A stretch of 64,000 bases of DNA from Natronococcus sp. CG52 (GTDB lineage Archaea; Halobacteriota; Halobacteria; Halobacteriales; Natrialbaceae): the NCBI RefSeq assembly GCF_023913515.1, contig NZ_CP099391.1, forward strand, positions 2,480,001 to 2,544,000. The letters run 5' to 3'. The translations under genes and the position numbers were made by a program. Under the pieces are notes generated by a model that saw nothing but the letters and a program-made list of their open reading frames with translations, searched no databases and was not told where the DNA came from. Below, piece by piece: positions 22,916-31,557 of this stretch. How positions within the stretch are numbered: the first letter of the stretch is position 1; each line of letters opens with the position of its first letter.

Positions 22916-24172
22916 ATGATGTACAGCCCCCGCTTCCGCCTGCTCCCCACCACGGAGCAACGCGAAGCGATGGACTGGACACGAAACATCGTGCGGCAAA
23001 CCTACAACCACGCACTCCGCGAATTCAACCAGATACCCGAGGACACCGGGACGCTCCGCCAGCGTGTCTGGAGTGTGCGAGACACGCTTCCAGCGATGAA
23101 AGACTGGTGGCCCGACCTCAAACAAGTCTACTCCACCGTCCTCCAGAAAGCCGTCGAGCGCATCCGCGACAACATCCAGAACCTCGGAAAGCTCAAGGCC
23201 AAAGGCTACGACGTGGGGTCGTTGAACTGGAAGAAACCGCGAGAGTACAGGAGTTTCACGTACCGGCAATCGGGCTTCGAACTCGACAAGAAGAGTGGCC
23301 CAAACGGACGCGGACTCCTCATCCTCAAAAAACTCAAAGGCGAAACCCGCGAAATCCCAATTCGCCTTCATCGCGACCTTCCAGACCACGAGCAAATCAA
23401 AGAAGTCACGCTCAAGAAAGGACCCACGGGAGCGTGGTACGTCTCGTTCTGCATCAAAACAGAAGCTCTCGAGAAACCCGCTCCTGAGGACATCGGCTCC
23501 GACGACGCGGTGGGTCTCGACCTCGGCGTTCTCAACTTCGTCCATGACTCGGACGGACGCTCGGTTGGGCGACTCGACCTCTCGGCTGACCGCGAGCGCC
23601 TTGAACGCGAGCAACGCTCGCTTTCCCGCAAAGACTACGAGTCGAAAAACTGGGATAAACAACGCCGGAGGGTCGCAAAAGTCCACGCACGGATGTCGAA
23701 CAAGAAGCGTGATTACAAGCACAAACTCGCGCACTTTTACACCACGGAGTACGACGCCGTGTTCGTCGAAGACCTGAACGTCAAGGGAATACTTGAATCG
23801 CCACAGAATGCGCGGAACAAGGCCGAGGTGGGCTGGCGAGACTTCATCACCATTCTCAACCACCACGGTGAGAAGAACGCCTGCCACGTCGAAGAAGTCG
23901 AACCCGAAGGAACGACGAAAGAATGCGCCTCGTGTGGTGTTTCAACGTGGAAACCCATCTGGGTACGCGAGCATTCCTGCCCGAGTTGTGGATTTGAACT
24001 TGACAGGGACTGGAACGCGTCGTTAAACGTTCTTTCCCGGGGACTGGACAAACTAGGAGTGGTTCACTCCGAAGACACGCCCGTGGAGACTGCGACCAAT
24101 GTGGATTCCTTTGTGGTATCTGCAAGTCGCGTCGTTGAAGCGGGAAGCCCCGCCCTCAAGGAGCCTGCGTAG
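22916..24172 (+). CDS. tnpB: TnpB, RNA-guided nuclease of an IS1341-type element (intact)
   Basis: 418 residues, full length. The N-terminal OrfB-type helix-turn-helix region begins YSPRFRLLPTTEQREAMDWTRN. RuvC-I Asp202 lies in AVGLDLGVLNF, RuvC-II Glu285 in VFVEDLNVKG, and the zinc finger is C337xxC340 with C355xxC358 (KECASCG, HSCPSCG). RuvC-III Asp365 lies in DRDWNAS. All catalytic residues are present, so an active nuclease is possible. TnpB proteins of this group cut DNA guided by an omega RNA made from the element's 3' end. No tnpA is nearby. The last codons (EAGSPALKEP) run into the right-end hairpin. Another frame starts at 22903 but is a shadow. Confidence 0.9.
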   Translation: MMYSPRFRLLPTTEQREAMDWTRNIVRQTYNHALREFNQIPEDTGTLRQRVWSVRDTLPAMKDWWPDLKQVYSTVLQKAVERIRDNIQNLGKLKAKGYDVGSLNWKKPREYRSFTYRQSGFELDKKSGPNGRGLLILKKLKGETREIPIRLHRDLPDHEQIKEVTLKKGPTGAWYVSFCIKTEALEKPAPEDIGSDDAVGLDLGVLNFVHDSDGRSVGRLDLSADRERLEREQRSLSRKDYESKNWDKQRRRVAKVHARMSNKKRDYKHKLAHFYTTEYDAVFVEDLNVKGILESPQNARNKAEVGWRDFITILNHHGEKNACHVEEVEPEGTTKECASCGVSTWKPIWVREHSCPSCGFELDRDWNASLNVLSRGLDKLGVVHSEDTPVETATNVDSFVVSASRVVEAGSPALKEPA

Positions 24173-24198
24173 CAGGCGAGTAGGGCGGGGTAGTTCAC
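24060..24198 (+). ncRNA. Putative omega RNA scaffold / right end of the tnpB element
   Basis: The 3' end of tnpB and beyond forms the hairpin CCCCGCCC (24148-24155), TCAAGGA, inner stem GCCTGC-GTA-GCAGGC, GAGTA, GGGCGGGG (24183-24190), then TAGTTCAC. The other four copies in the window share this end and diverge right after GTTCAC (GTTGAC in one), which marks the element boundary. In known TnpB systems the guide is the flanking DNA, here starting at 24199 (GTTTCTCGAAACGT...). The 5' limit of the RNA is a guess. Confidence 0.55.
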
Positions 24199-24599
24199 GT
24201 TTCTCGAAACGTATCATAGCCCGAACGAGGTACGGAACAAGTAGCTCGCCCTGTGGCAGGGACACTTAACCGTTCCATCCGCAGGTCTAATGAACGGCTG
24301 GTTCACTGGCTTCAACGTGAAACAAATGAAGCCGCCATGCTGAACTCATCCTCTGTATCTCGCACGCATTTTCTAACAGCTACGTGATAGTTCGAGCGGG
24401 ACGTGCAAGATACACGGCGCGATTGCAGCAAGTGGTGACTGCCATGTTAGCACCACGACCGAGGTGCGTCGCCACCATTGGGGCGGGCTAGGAAGCAGGC
24501 GTAGGATACGCCATTCGATCCTCCCCAGGCCCTCGAATGTAGAGTCGTCTGTCTCCCCCACGGTAGAAACGCTAAGCTCTTCGCCTCCCTATATCGCCT
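24199..24599. other. Spacer with a repeated tail motif
   Basis: No gene is convincing. The segment 24326-24361 (GTGAAACAAATGAAGCC then GCCATGCTGAACTCATCC) resembles 38209-38245, suggesting a shared relic of an insertion-sequence end. A TATATCG-like box ends at the start of the next gene. Confidence 0.35.
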
Positions 24600-25412
24600 A
24601 TGACTGCGGGAATTGACAACATTCAGTTCTTGGCCGCATCGGCCCACCGCGTCGGCGTCCTCGAAACGTTGCGCGACGGACCGACCGACCGTCAAGAGCT
24701 GTGTGAGGCCACCGGCGCCTCCTCGCCAACCGTCGGACGAGTGCTCGCCGACTTCGAAGAGCGTAAGTGGCTCGTTAGGGACGGCCCCACGTACGGACTG
24801 ACCCCCCTCGGCGAGTACGTCGCCGACCAGTTTCTGGCTCTCCGGGACGCGATGGAGATCGAGGGGAAGCTCCGCGACGTCTGGCAGTGGCTGCCGGTCG
24901 AGATGCCGAGCTTCTCCGTCGACCTCTTCGCCGACGCGGTGGTCTCCTACCCCGGGCCAGGTTACCCCTACGAGCCCGTCGAGCGTCTCGGTCAACTCAT
25001 CGCGTCGACCTCGTCGTTGCGCGGGTTCGACAACATCGTTTACAAGTCGAGCAACCTTGAGACGGCCTGCGGTGCGGTCCTCGAGGGAATGACGTTCGAG
25101 TACGTGTTCACGCCCGAGGCCTTGGAGGGGATGTTCGCCTGGAACCCAGACCGGATCGTGGAGGTCGCATCCTGCGAGAACGCGACCATCCTCGTCCACG
25201 ACCACCTCCCCGATGGCGACCGCTGCGGCCTCGGCATTGTGGACGATCGGGCCGGCATCTGCTGCCACGACGCCGAGACTGGGGCGCTCGTGGCGGTCAT
25301 CGACACCGACGCCCCGGAGGCCTGTGACTGGGCCGTCTCGGTCTTCGAGCAGGTTCGCGCAGAGGCGACCCCGATAGACCCCGCCGCCTTCGAATCCCGC
25401 GCGCCGTCATAA
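24600..25412 (+). CDS. Winged-HTH transcriptional regulator (FilR1-like sensor domain)
   Basis: 270 residues. The N-terminal winged helix reads FLAASAHRVGVLETLRDGPTDRQELCEATGASSPTVGRVLADFEERKWLVRDGPTYGLTPLGEYV. A sensor domain follows with the pattern seen in archaeal FilR1-type regulators (SSLRGFDNIVYKSSNLE, PEALEGMFAW, ILVHDHLPDGDRCGLGIVDDRAGICCHD). It is probably a ligand-responsive repressor or activator. It lies 156 bp upstream of, and codirectional with, the monooxygenase gene, which may be its target. A CCCTATATCG element sits just before the ATG, suggesting a leaderless or very short leader. Confidence 0.75.
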   Translation: MTAGIDNIQFLAASAHRVGVLETLRDGPTDRQELCEATGASSPTVGRVLADFEERKWLVRDGPTYGLTPLGEYVADQFLALRDAMEIEGKLRDVWQWLPVEMPSFSVDLFADAVVSYPGPGYPYEPVERLGQLIASTSSLRGFDNIVYKSSNLETACGAVLEGMTFEYVFTPEALEGMFAWNPDRIVEVASCENATILVHDHLPDGDRCGLGIVDDRAGICCHDAETGALVAVIDTDAPEACDWAVSVFEQVRAEATPIDPAAFESRAPS

Positions 25413-25568
25413 CGCCACTGACGACGACCGCCATCAGACTGGCAAACCGATCAGCCAAGACCCTCTGAAGTAACAGACATCCGGCTTATCCGAGATTTCA
25501 GGGTATGAAATCCTGCACGCGGCATCATCATTCCCCTCCTGCACGTACGCTTACCGAGGAACGAACAC

Positions 25569-26708
25569 ATGATCGAACGACACGACACCGTCATCATCGG
25601 CGGCGGCCAGGCAGGACTGGCGACCGGGTACTACCTGCAGCAGCACGACCAGGACTTTGTCATCCTTGACGCGAGCGACCGTGTCGGCGACGCATGGCGG
25701 GCCCGCTGGGACTCCCTCCAGATGTTCACGCCCGCCAGTTATTCGAGCCTGCCGGGGATGGACTTTCCGGGCGCACCGTACGCCTTCCCCACAAAAGACG
25801 AGGTGGCCGATTACCTGGAGACCTACACCCAGCGGTTCGACCTGCCCGTCGAACTCGGCGTCCGCGTGGACGGGCTGGAACGGAGCGGCGATGACTTGCT
25901 CGTCACCGCGGGCGACCGACGGATTGAGACGGACAACGTCGTGGTGGCGATGGCGAGCTATCAGATCCCGAAGGTCCCAGATTTCGCGGCGGAGCTCTCC
26001 GACGACATCGTCCAGCTGCACACGAGCGACTACCGCAATCCCAATCAGCTCCAGGACGGGGACGTGCTCGTCGTCGGGGCGGGCAACTCCGGTGCCGAGA
26101 TCGCCCTCGACGTCGCCTACGAGCACGAAACGTGGCTGTCGGGCCGGGACGTCGGCCACGTGCCGTTCCACATCGACTCGTGGGTCGGCCGTCACCTCGG
26201 GGTCCCGTTCGTAATGCGCGTGCTCTTCCACCGGATCTTCACAACGGGGACGCCGATCGGGCGCCGTATCCGCCCGAAGGTGCTCTCACAGGGCGGCCCG
26301 CTAGTGCGCACGAAGCCGAGTGACCTGGCCGCAGCCGGCGTCGAGCGGGTGCCTCGCATGACCGGCGTCCGCGACGGTCGCCCCGTTGTCGGGGACGATG
26401 ACGTTCTCGACGTCGAGAACGTCATCTGGTGCACTGGCTTCCGCCCTGACTTTTCATGGATAGACCTCCCGATCTTCGACGGGAAGGAACAGCCCAAGGA
26501 GCCCGTCCACGTGCGCGGCGTCGTCCCGGACGAGCCAGGACTGTACTTCGTCGGCCTATTCTTCCTGTACGCGATGACGTCGGGGCTGTTCACCGGCGTC
26601 GGCAGGGATGCGGAGTATGTCGTCGACCACCTGACGTCGACGGCGCGGCAGCAGCCGCCTCGGCCGAGCTACACGGGATCGGTGGACGGACTTCCACAGC
26701 AGTCGTAG
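25569..26708 (+). CDS. FAD/NADPH-dependent flavoprotein monooxygenase-like oxidoreductase
   Basis: 379 residues. FAD-binding GGGQAGLA (about 11-18) lies in TVIIGGGQAGLATGYYL. The second dinucleotide site GAGNSGAE (about 171-178) lies in VLVVGAGNSGAEIALDV. FxPxxYxxLPG and the late motif VIWCTGFRPDFSWIDLP are typical of the YhiN/CzcO and flavin-containing monooxygenase group. It is a soluble enzyme of unknown substrate; homologues act on N, S or carbonyl compounds. The upstream HTH gene may regulate it. Confidence 0.8.
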   Translation: MIERHDTVIIGGGQAGLATGYYLQQHDQDFVILDASDRVGDAWRARWDSLQMFTPASYSSLPGMDFPGAPYAFPTKDEVADYLETYTQRFDLPVELGVRVDGLERSGDDLLVTAGDRRIETDNVVVAMASYQIPKVPDFAAELSDDIVQLHTSDYRNPNQLQDGDVLVVGAGNSGAEIALDVAYEHETWLSGRDVGHVPFHIDSWVGRHLGVPFVMRVLFHRIFTTGTPIGRRIRPKVLSQGGPLVRTKPSDLAAAGVERVPRMTGVRDGRPVVGDDDVLDVENVIWCTGFRPDFSWIDLPIFDGKEQPKEPVHVRGVVPDEPGLYFVGLFFLYAMTSGLFTGVGRDAEYVVDHLTSTARQQPPRPSYTGSVDGLPQQS

Positions 26709-27201
26709 TCGAGTTCGGCGCCGGCACCGAGTCTGAGAAAGGCCAGTCTCGCAAACGTCGCCATCTCATGCGGTCTAACTCATCCTGACTTGGAGCCGGA
26801 CCACCCGCGGTGACTGATACATCCTCTGAAGCTATGGGAGCCTGCTAAGCCTCGATGCGTGGTTTAGGAACCGGGATGGCAAAGGCCGATGCTGAATATG
26901 CACGTCCCAGTGCGGCCCTCTGAATGGCCTGAGTGCCAAGGAAGCAGCTTCGTGGGCCTGAGCCCGAGTGACATCCTCCCCGCCGTGAACAGTAGTTCCG
27001 AATGACGAAATCTGTGCATTGCTTATTTTCACATCACTTCGGGTGAATCGACTGGTCAGTACAGGTCAAGCAGGTAACGGAACGACATTTGATTTCACTA
27101 ATGACTGTCAGGAGCGGTGTGCTGGATAGAGAAGATGAGTTCAGCAAATCAGTTCCGCTTGTTCAGGAACCTGTGCTGAGTTGGCCGATTGGTACGACTG
27201 C
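26709..27201. other. Transposon-scarred spacer
   Basis: The minus strand around 26890-26990 reads TVHGGEDVTRAQAHEAASLALRP, resembling the C-terminal tail of some archaeal transposases, next to CATCCTCCCCGCCGTGAAC (26971-26989), a typical IS200/IS605-type end string. The rest holds nothing convincing. Confidence 0.35.
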
Positions 27202-27369
27202 TTACGAAGTAGTGTGCAAGTCATAGAGGGTCGCAACTCCAATGAGAGCGACAAGAATACCGACTACACCGGTAACCCAATCGTTCGATACGAAGAAGGA
27301 ACCTGCCAAGAGTACACCAATAACAATCGAGGCAGCCCCACCGAATTTTCGAACCCGGATACTGTCCAT
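27202..27369 (-). CDS. Small membrane protein, 55 aa, two TM helices
   Basis: From ATG 27369: MDSIRVRKFGGAASIVIGV, a first hydrophobic helix ending LLAGSFFV, SNDWVTG, a second helix GILVALIGVATLYDL, and a short polar end. The two-helix hairpin resembles small DUF2892/YgaP-like membrane proteins, but the match is weak. It stands alone between relic regions; the function is unknown. Confidence 0.45.
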   Translation of the reverse strand: MDSIRVRKFGGAASIVIGVLLAGSFFVSNDWVTGVVGILVALIGVATLYDLHTTS

Positions 27370-27706
27370 ATGTTCATTTCTCTTGTTATTGTGTTAACTA
27401 CTTTGATTGGAATGTATAATATTGTCTCCCGTTGGTCGAGGAGATTCGGTTCAGAATAGCCATCGATTCAGGCTATATTCGAGTTCTGTATTCCGCCCTG
27501 CTCTATCAACACAATCGATAGCTGAGAGAAGTAGCGGTGTTAGGTTCGCACACGTAGGTACCGAATCACCCAATTCAGTTTCAACCACATTTCTGAATAA
27601 AGAAGTTGCACTACCAACTACTGTTATCGACGCGTCCTCGGACATGAAGTGGAAATGTGGAAACCTGCCACCTAGTCTTGGGAAGCATCCAACTGACTCT
27701 CGTATT
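27370..27706. other. No confident gene
   Basis: AT-richer spacer between the small membrane gene and the exonuclease-like fragment. No hairpin, repeat or convincing frame. Confidence 0.3.
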
Positions 27707-27820
27707 ATGGGCGCATTAGACCCCATAGCGTTCGATATCGAGACCAGTGGATTAGAACCCGGGTCAGTCATCACCGTGGCCGGACTCGCGACCGACATGG
27801 GTGCATGTATCGTAGCGTGA
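27707..27820 (+). pseudogene. N-terminal fragment of a 3'-5' exonuclease/RNase H-like protein
   Basis: MGALDPIAFDIETSGLEPGSVITVAGLATDMGACIVA, then TGA. FDIETSGL is the ExoI motif of DnaQ-like exonucleases (DxE metal ligands). Only 37 of the usual 200 or more residues remain, so it is truncated. Its TGA overlaps the ATG of the RHH gene by one base (TGATG). Alternatively it is a true leader peptide, which I consider less likely. Confidence 0.45.
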
Positions 27821-27945
27821 TGGAACGCAAGCAGATAACGATCCGAGAGGATCAGGTCGAATGGATCGACGAGAACCACATCAACCTATCCAGCCTCGTG
27901 AGAGGCTGTATCGACGAACGGATGGAATCCGACTCAGCCGATTAA
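27820..27945 (+). CDS. Small ribbon-helix-helix protein, 41 aa
   Basis: MERKQITIREDQVEWIDENHINLSSLVRGCIDERMESDSAD. Strand KQITIRE and helices DQVEWIDEN and NLSSLVRGCIDERM make an RHH (Arc/MetJ-like) DNA-binding fold. The last seven codons (ESDSAD and stop) lie within the 94-bp element, so its C-terminus was changed by that insertion. It could be an orphan antitoxin-like or transposon-linked regulator. Confidence 0.5.
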   Translation: MERKQITIREDQVEWIDENHINLSSLVRGCIDERMESDSAD

Positions 27946-28018
27946 CGGCAACTACGTAGTCGAGTGACGCGATTCACGCCCGCCCTAAAGGGCGGGATTC
28001 TCTCGCTGTTTGAAGATA
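27925..28018 (+). repeat. 94-bp palindromic element, copy 2
   Basis: Identical over 94 bp to 18121-18214, with hairpin CCCGCCC TAAA GGGCGGG and right end TTTGAAGATA. The left flank ends ATG in both copies; the right flanks diverge after one G. It supplies the stop codon of the small RHH gene. From 28019 to 28287 no gene is seen. Confidence 0.8.
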
Positions 28019-28287
28019 GACGACCACTCCGTGCGGGAGTGACGAGCTGTCGCGATTGGGTGAGTTGGTATGCAGAGGGAGTTGTTCGTTGGCCGATTCC
28101 ACTGCTGCCACTACTTCCAGCGGCTACTCCATTCTGGGTTGTGTACATACGATTTCGTATCCCTTACAGAACCGTAACGCAGTAGCGGCCACGGTTTGCC
28201 GGACAAACCAACATCTATCGCTTCGGTTGCACAGCCCGCATGTTCCAAGGATGTCGCTCAGCGGTCGGCAGTGATAGGCGGCGCCAC

Positions 28288-28842
28288 CTAGGTGGCCGCA
28301 ATCACGGATGAGAGATAGGTGGTGATCACGAGACCCCCGATCATCACGCCGGCGGCCAACGATAGCAACATCACTCCCCCGCTGAGGACGAGTCCGGCCA
28401 GCCCGAGAGCCGCCGGCCGCGCGCCCGGATGGGCGGTCGGCTCCGGATCGGTCGGTGGTGCGGTCGGGTCGGCGGCTCCATCGAGCGCCGGCTCGGCTTC
28501 GGCTGTGGCGTGCTCGAGGATCCCCGTCGGGTAGACAAGGCCTCGTGTGCGGTCGTACTCGAGTACGCCGGCGCGGTCGAGCCGCGGCAGGTGGGTGCGA
28601 TACAGCGCGGTGTAGATGCGCCGATACTGCGCGGTCGACAGTGCCTCGACCGGCGTCCCGGACTCGGCGGCCGCGACGTTGCGCGCGAGGGCGCCGATCC
28701 GAACCGGGTCCTCCCGCTCTGAGAGATACTGTTCCACGAACCGTTCCAGCCGGTGACTGTGAACCGCCGACTCACCGCGTTCAGCGCCTTCATCACCGTC
28801 GTCGGTTAGTTGCCGTGCTTGAAATTCTGATTGAAGAGACAT
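28288..28842 (-). CDS. DUF7344 winged-HTH protein with two C-terminal TM helices
   Basis: 184 residues. The DUF7344 HTH (about 30-110) has RLERFVEQYLSERED, ALSTAQYRRIYTALYRTHLPRLDRAGVLEYDRTRGLVYPTG. A proline/alanine-rich acidic linker and two hydrophobic helices follow (ALGLAGLVLSGGVMLLSLAAG and VMIGGLVITTYLSSVIAA). It is a membrane-anchored putative transcription regulator, a common haloarchaeal layout. It is monocistronic and no target is indicated. Confidence 0.75.
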   Translation of the reverse strand: MSLQSEFQARQLTDDGDEGAERGESAVHSHRLERFVEQYLSEREDPVRIGALARNVAAAESGTPVEALSTAQYRRIYTALYRTHLPRLDRAGVLEYDRTRGLVYPTGILEHATAEAEPALDGAADPTAPPTDPEPTAHPGARPAALGLAGLVLSGGVMLLSLAAGVMIGGLVITTYLSSVIAAT

Positions 28843-28978
28843 TTGTTATCAGATACTACAATTTCCGACTGTTATAAAATTTCACACTGTTATCAGCGGA
28901 ATAAGATCGATTGACAGGGGAGAGTGTAGCAGCCACGTCACCCCTGTCAGACGAAAAGACGAACGACGTGTAGGTAGT

Positions 28979-29033
28979 CAACTACCCCACCCTACTTCGC
29001 TCACCCTGACGGGTTCGCTCGTGGAGGGTGGGG
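28979..29033 (-). ncRNA. Right-end/omega-RNA-type hairpin of the truncated tnpB
   Basis: Arms CCCCACCC (28985-28992) and GGGTGGGG (29026-29033) flank TACTTCGCTCACCCTGACGGGTTCGCTCG. On the minus strand it ends TAGTTGAC at 28979. It is the same architecture as the other tnpB ends but from a different TnpB clade. The putative guide would start at 28978 on the minus strand. Confidence 0.5.
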
Positions 29034-29530
29034 CTTGTCCATGAACTCGGCCTCAAACCCTTCCGGGTGGGCGGTAAATCCGCCACTTGGCGTCACTGTT
29101 CCAGACTTTAGGGCAAGCTGACTGTTGCCCGTCCGCCGAGACGACTGTTGGCCCCGACGGACATACCGCATCCCGATGTTCTTCGCCGCGTTGTAATCCG
29201 CGTTCGCCTTCGACTCGCACTTCACACAGTGGAAGTCGTTGCGTGCCGGGCGATTCTCGTCTGCCGTGAATCCACATTCGGCGCACCGTTTCGACGTGTA
29301 CGCTGGACCGACTTGCTTCACCGAAACCCCCACCGCTTCGGCCTTGTACTCCACCTGTTCGTACAGCGTTCGGAACGCCCACTTGTGACCCCACGACGCG
29401 CCTGTGCGATCGCGGATATCGGTCAGGTCCTCGAACGCGATTACGTCGCACTCATATCGGAGTGCTTCATCTACAATCGCGTTCGAGGCTCTATGTAGCA
29501 CGTCGCGAACGTAACGGAGTTCGCGCCCAC
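29001..29530 (-). pseudogene. TnpB C-terminal fragment, second clade
   Basis: Homology begins GRELRYVRDVLHRASNAIVDEA and holds RuvC-II Glu in VIAFEDLTDIRDRTG, the zinc finger KRCAECG...FHCVKCE and RuvC-III Asp in NADYNAAKNIGMRYV. The N-terminal half and RuvC-I are absent and an in-frame stop lies at about 29535, so it is inactive. Its sequence differs clearly from the 22916 and 35490 copies. Confidence 0.75.
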
Positions 29531-29551
29531 TCGACTCTCCGCGCTACTGCT

Positions 29552-29797
29552 TCAGTTGAAGAAGCCAAAGTCAGGGGTCGTCGATTCACCCGTGGGAAGG
29601 ATCGTGGGCACCTCGCGGTTTCGGTAGTCGTCGTTCGGGAAGTTGTCTTGCTCCTCCCAGAACTCTCGTCTCTCTTCTTGCCGCGACTCCGTCTCTTCCT
29701 CCTCGCCTTCGTCCGCGATCACGTCGAGGCAACCGGCGAGGGCCGATGTGGCGGTTCCTATGCCCATTCCTAGCAATAAACGTCGCGTGAAATTCAT
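29552..29797 (-). CDS. Small Tat lipoprotein, 81 aa
   Basis: MNFTRRLLLGMGIGTATSALAGCLDV: a twin-arginine signal with lipobox LAGC (Cys22), predicting a membrane-anchored extracellular lipoprotein. The mature part is acidic and Glu/Arg-rich (GEEEETESRQEERREFWEEQDNF), probably helical. Nothing known matches. It is separate from the next lipoprotein gene by transposon debris. Confidence 0.65.
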   Translation of the reverse strand: MNFTRRLLLGMGIGTATSALAGCLDVIADEGEEEETESRQEERREFWEEQDNFPNDDYRNREVPTILPTGESTTPDFGFFN

Positions 29798-30122
29798 ACA
29801 AAGATATGTTTCTATTATAGTTATATTATTGATCAGTTTTTGATCTGTCAGTATGGATCGCAGTTTCTCTCACGTGTGGGCCGGCTATTCGTCACTGGTC
29901 GCCGAATATGAGAGTGTACTGCTCAGGACTCCTGCTTTGCAGGAGCTACCCTCCCCCCGGATTCACACCGGAAAGATATCGACCATCCACCCTCATCGCT
30001 TTTCGCCGTGTCCTCCTGTGAGAGTATGTATCCAGTATAGCCGTGTCATCTGGTGCCTAGTCGGCACCCAACGGACAGCGGTCAAACGCGACTTCCCTGA
30101 CACGCTGTGTTCCTCGGTAGTT
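29798..30122. other. Spacer with a triloop hairpin
   Basis: No gene. A short perfect hairpin CTCCTGC-TTT-GCAGGAG sits at 29929-29945, of the same three-base-loop type as those in the tnpB relic at 36216-36319. Confidence 0.4.
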
Positions 30123-31439
30123 TCAGCGGCCAGCATCATCACCGGGCTGTGATCCGAACGCGTACGCCGTCCCCGTTCCGTCGGCACAGAACACGTACCC
30201 GTCTCCCGGAGCCGGCCACTGCTGCTGTGGGCTCACCCGCGTCATGTCGTGGTACCACAACAACTCTCCGGACTCGAGGTCGTTCGCCGTGAGCGCCCCG
30301 TGATCACCGACCCCGTAAATAACGGTATCAGCGATGGCGATCCCGCCTTTGTACCGTTGGATGCCTGAATTCGTTGCCTCGTAGACGCGGTCGCCTGTTT
30401 CCACTTCGGCGCCGACAATCTGGCCACTCCCGTTGCCGGCATAGACGACACCGTCGGCAACCGCGGGCGAGGTTTCGACCCAGCGATCGGTTTCGTGTGT
30501 CCAGTCGAGGCTCCCGTCAGCCGCGTCAACGGCGTGAATGGTGCTGTTTCGGCCGCCGAAAAACACCTTGCCATTCGCGATCGTCGGAGCGAACTTTGCG
30601 GTGGCACCGATCTCGTAAACCCATTGCTGGGCGCCGGACTCCGCATCGAACGCGATGAGCTGGCCGTCACCGGGCGTCCCCTCGGTGTGGAACACGGTGA
30701 CACAGACAAGTCCGTCGCCGACCGCGGGCTCGTGACGGGCTCGATACTCACCCGGGGTCTGGGCTCGCCACCGTTCCATGCCAGAAAAATCGAACGCGGC
30801 GACTGTATCCCGTCCGCGGGCGTAGAGAAGATCATCCGCAACTGTCACCCCGTAGGTTTCGAACGACTGGTGCCACGCGATCTCGCCAGTGTCCGCGTTG
30901 AGCGCCGCGAGTGCGGAGTCGTTACCCGCGAAAACCAAGCCATCCGCGTACGCCGGTGTCGGGCGAAACCCGGTAAACGGTGATTCCCAGAGCACGTCGC
31001 CAGTCTGGGGCTTGAGTGCCGTGACGCCGTTGACGATCACCTTCCCGTCTGCGAGGATCGGTCCGCCCGCTTCGCCCCCGACTCCGTAGTTGTGGGTCCA
31101 CTGGAGCTCTTTCTCGGTGACTCCAGCTCCCGATATCACCCCGGTGTTCGCCGCATCGTTCCCGAACTGCGGCCAGGTCCCTATGACTGCAGGGGGCTCA
31201 CTGTCGTCTTCCTCGGCCTCGCTGTCATTTGTATCGCCACCGTCTTCTTCAGTCTCGCTGTCATTTGCATCAGGTGGCTCCGTGTCTTCGCTTCCATCAG
31301 ATTCAGCTGTCTCCGAGGGCTCGTCTGTCTCCTCCCCTGTAGCTGCAGAATTGGTGTCCTGAGTGGCGATCTCCTCAAGTCTCAGACAGCCTCCTGTCAG
31401 CAAGACACCACCACTCCCTAAGAGCGTTCGTCGTCGCAT
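30123..31439 (-). CDS. PQQ-type beta-propeller Tat lipoprotein
   Basis: 438 residues. The signal MRRRTLLGSGGVLLTGGCL has a twin-arginine motif and lipobox TGGC (Cys18). An acidic, low-complexity stalk follows (Glu/Asp/Ser/Thr, about residues 22-85), usual for haloarchaeal cell-surface proteins. The rest is a PQQ-like propeller with repeated GxVxALxxxTGxxxW units (ALKPQTGDVLWE, ALNADTGEIAWHQ, AFDAESGAQQWVYE, AVDAADGSLDWTHE). No PQQ ligand set is recognisable, so it is more likely a BamB-like scaffold than a dehydrogenase. Confidence 0.8.
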   Translation of the reverse strand: MRRRTLLGSGGVLLTGGCLRLEEIATQDTNSAATGEETDEPSETAESDGSEDTEPPDANDSETEEDGGDTNDSEAEEDDSEPPAVIGTWPQFGNDAANTGVISGAGVTEKELQWTHNYGVGGEAGGPILADGKVIVNGVTALKPQTGDVLWESPFTGFRPTPAYADGLVFAGNDSALAALNADTGEIAWHQSFETYGVTVADDLLYARGRDTVAAFDFSGMERWRAQTPGEYRARHEPAVGDGLVCVTVFHTEGTPGDGQLIAFDAESGAQQWVYEIGATAKFAPTIANGKVFFGGRNSTIHAVDAADGSLDWTHETDRWVETSPAVADGVVYAGNGSGQIVGAEVETGDRVYEATNSGIQRYKGGIAIADTVIYGVGDHGALTANDLESGELLWYHDMTRVSPQQQWPAPGDGYVFCADGTGTAYAFGSQPGDDAGR

Positions 31440-31557
31440 GCTTTGTCGATCTCATTCGTATCACTTCATAGTACTGTATCTATCTCTAACTTGAATCGCC
31501 GTTCGCCGAACGACGATCCGTCTCCGGGACGGGTACAGGAGTACGACATAACGAATA

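Noticed and set aside
22880-23887. A 335-residue minus-strand open frame under tnpB
   Set aside because: Shadow of the intact tnpB on the opposite strand; no independent signal.
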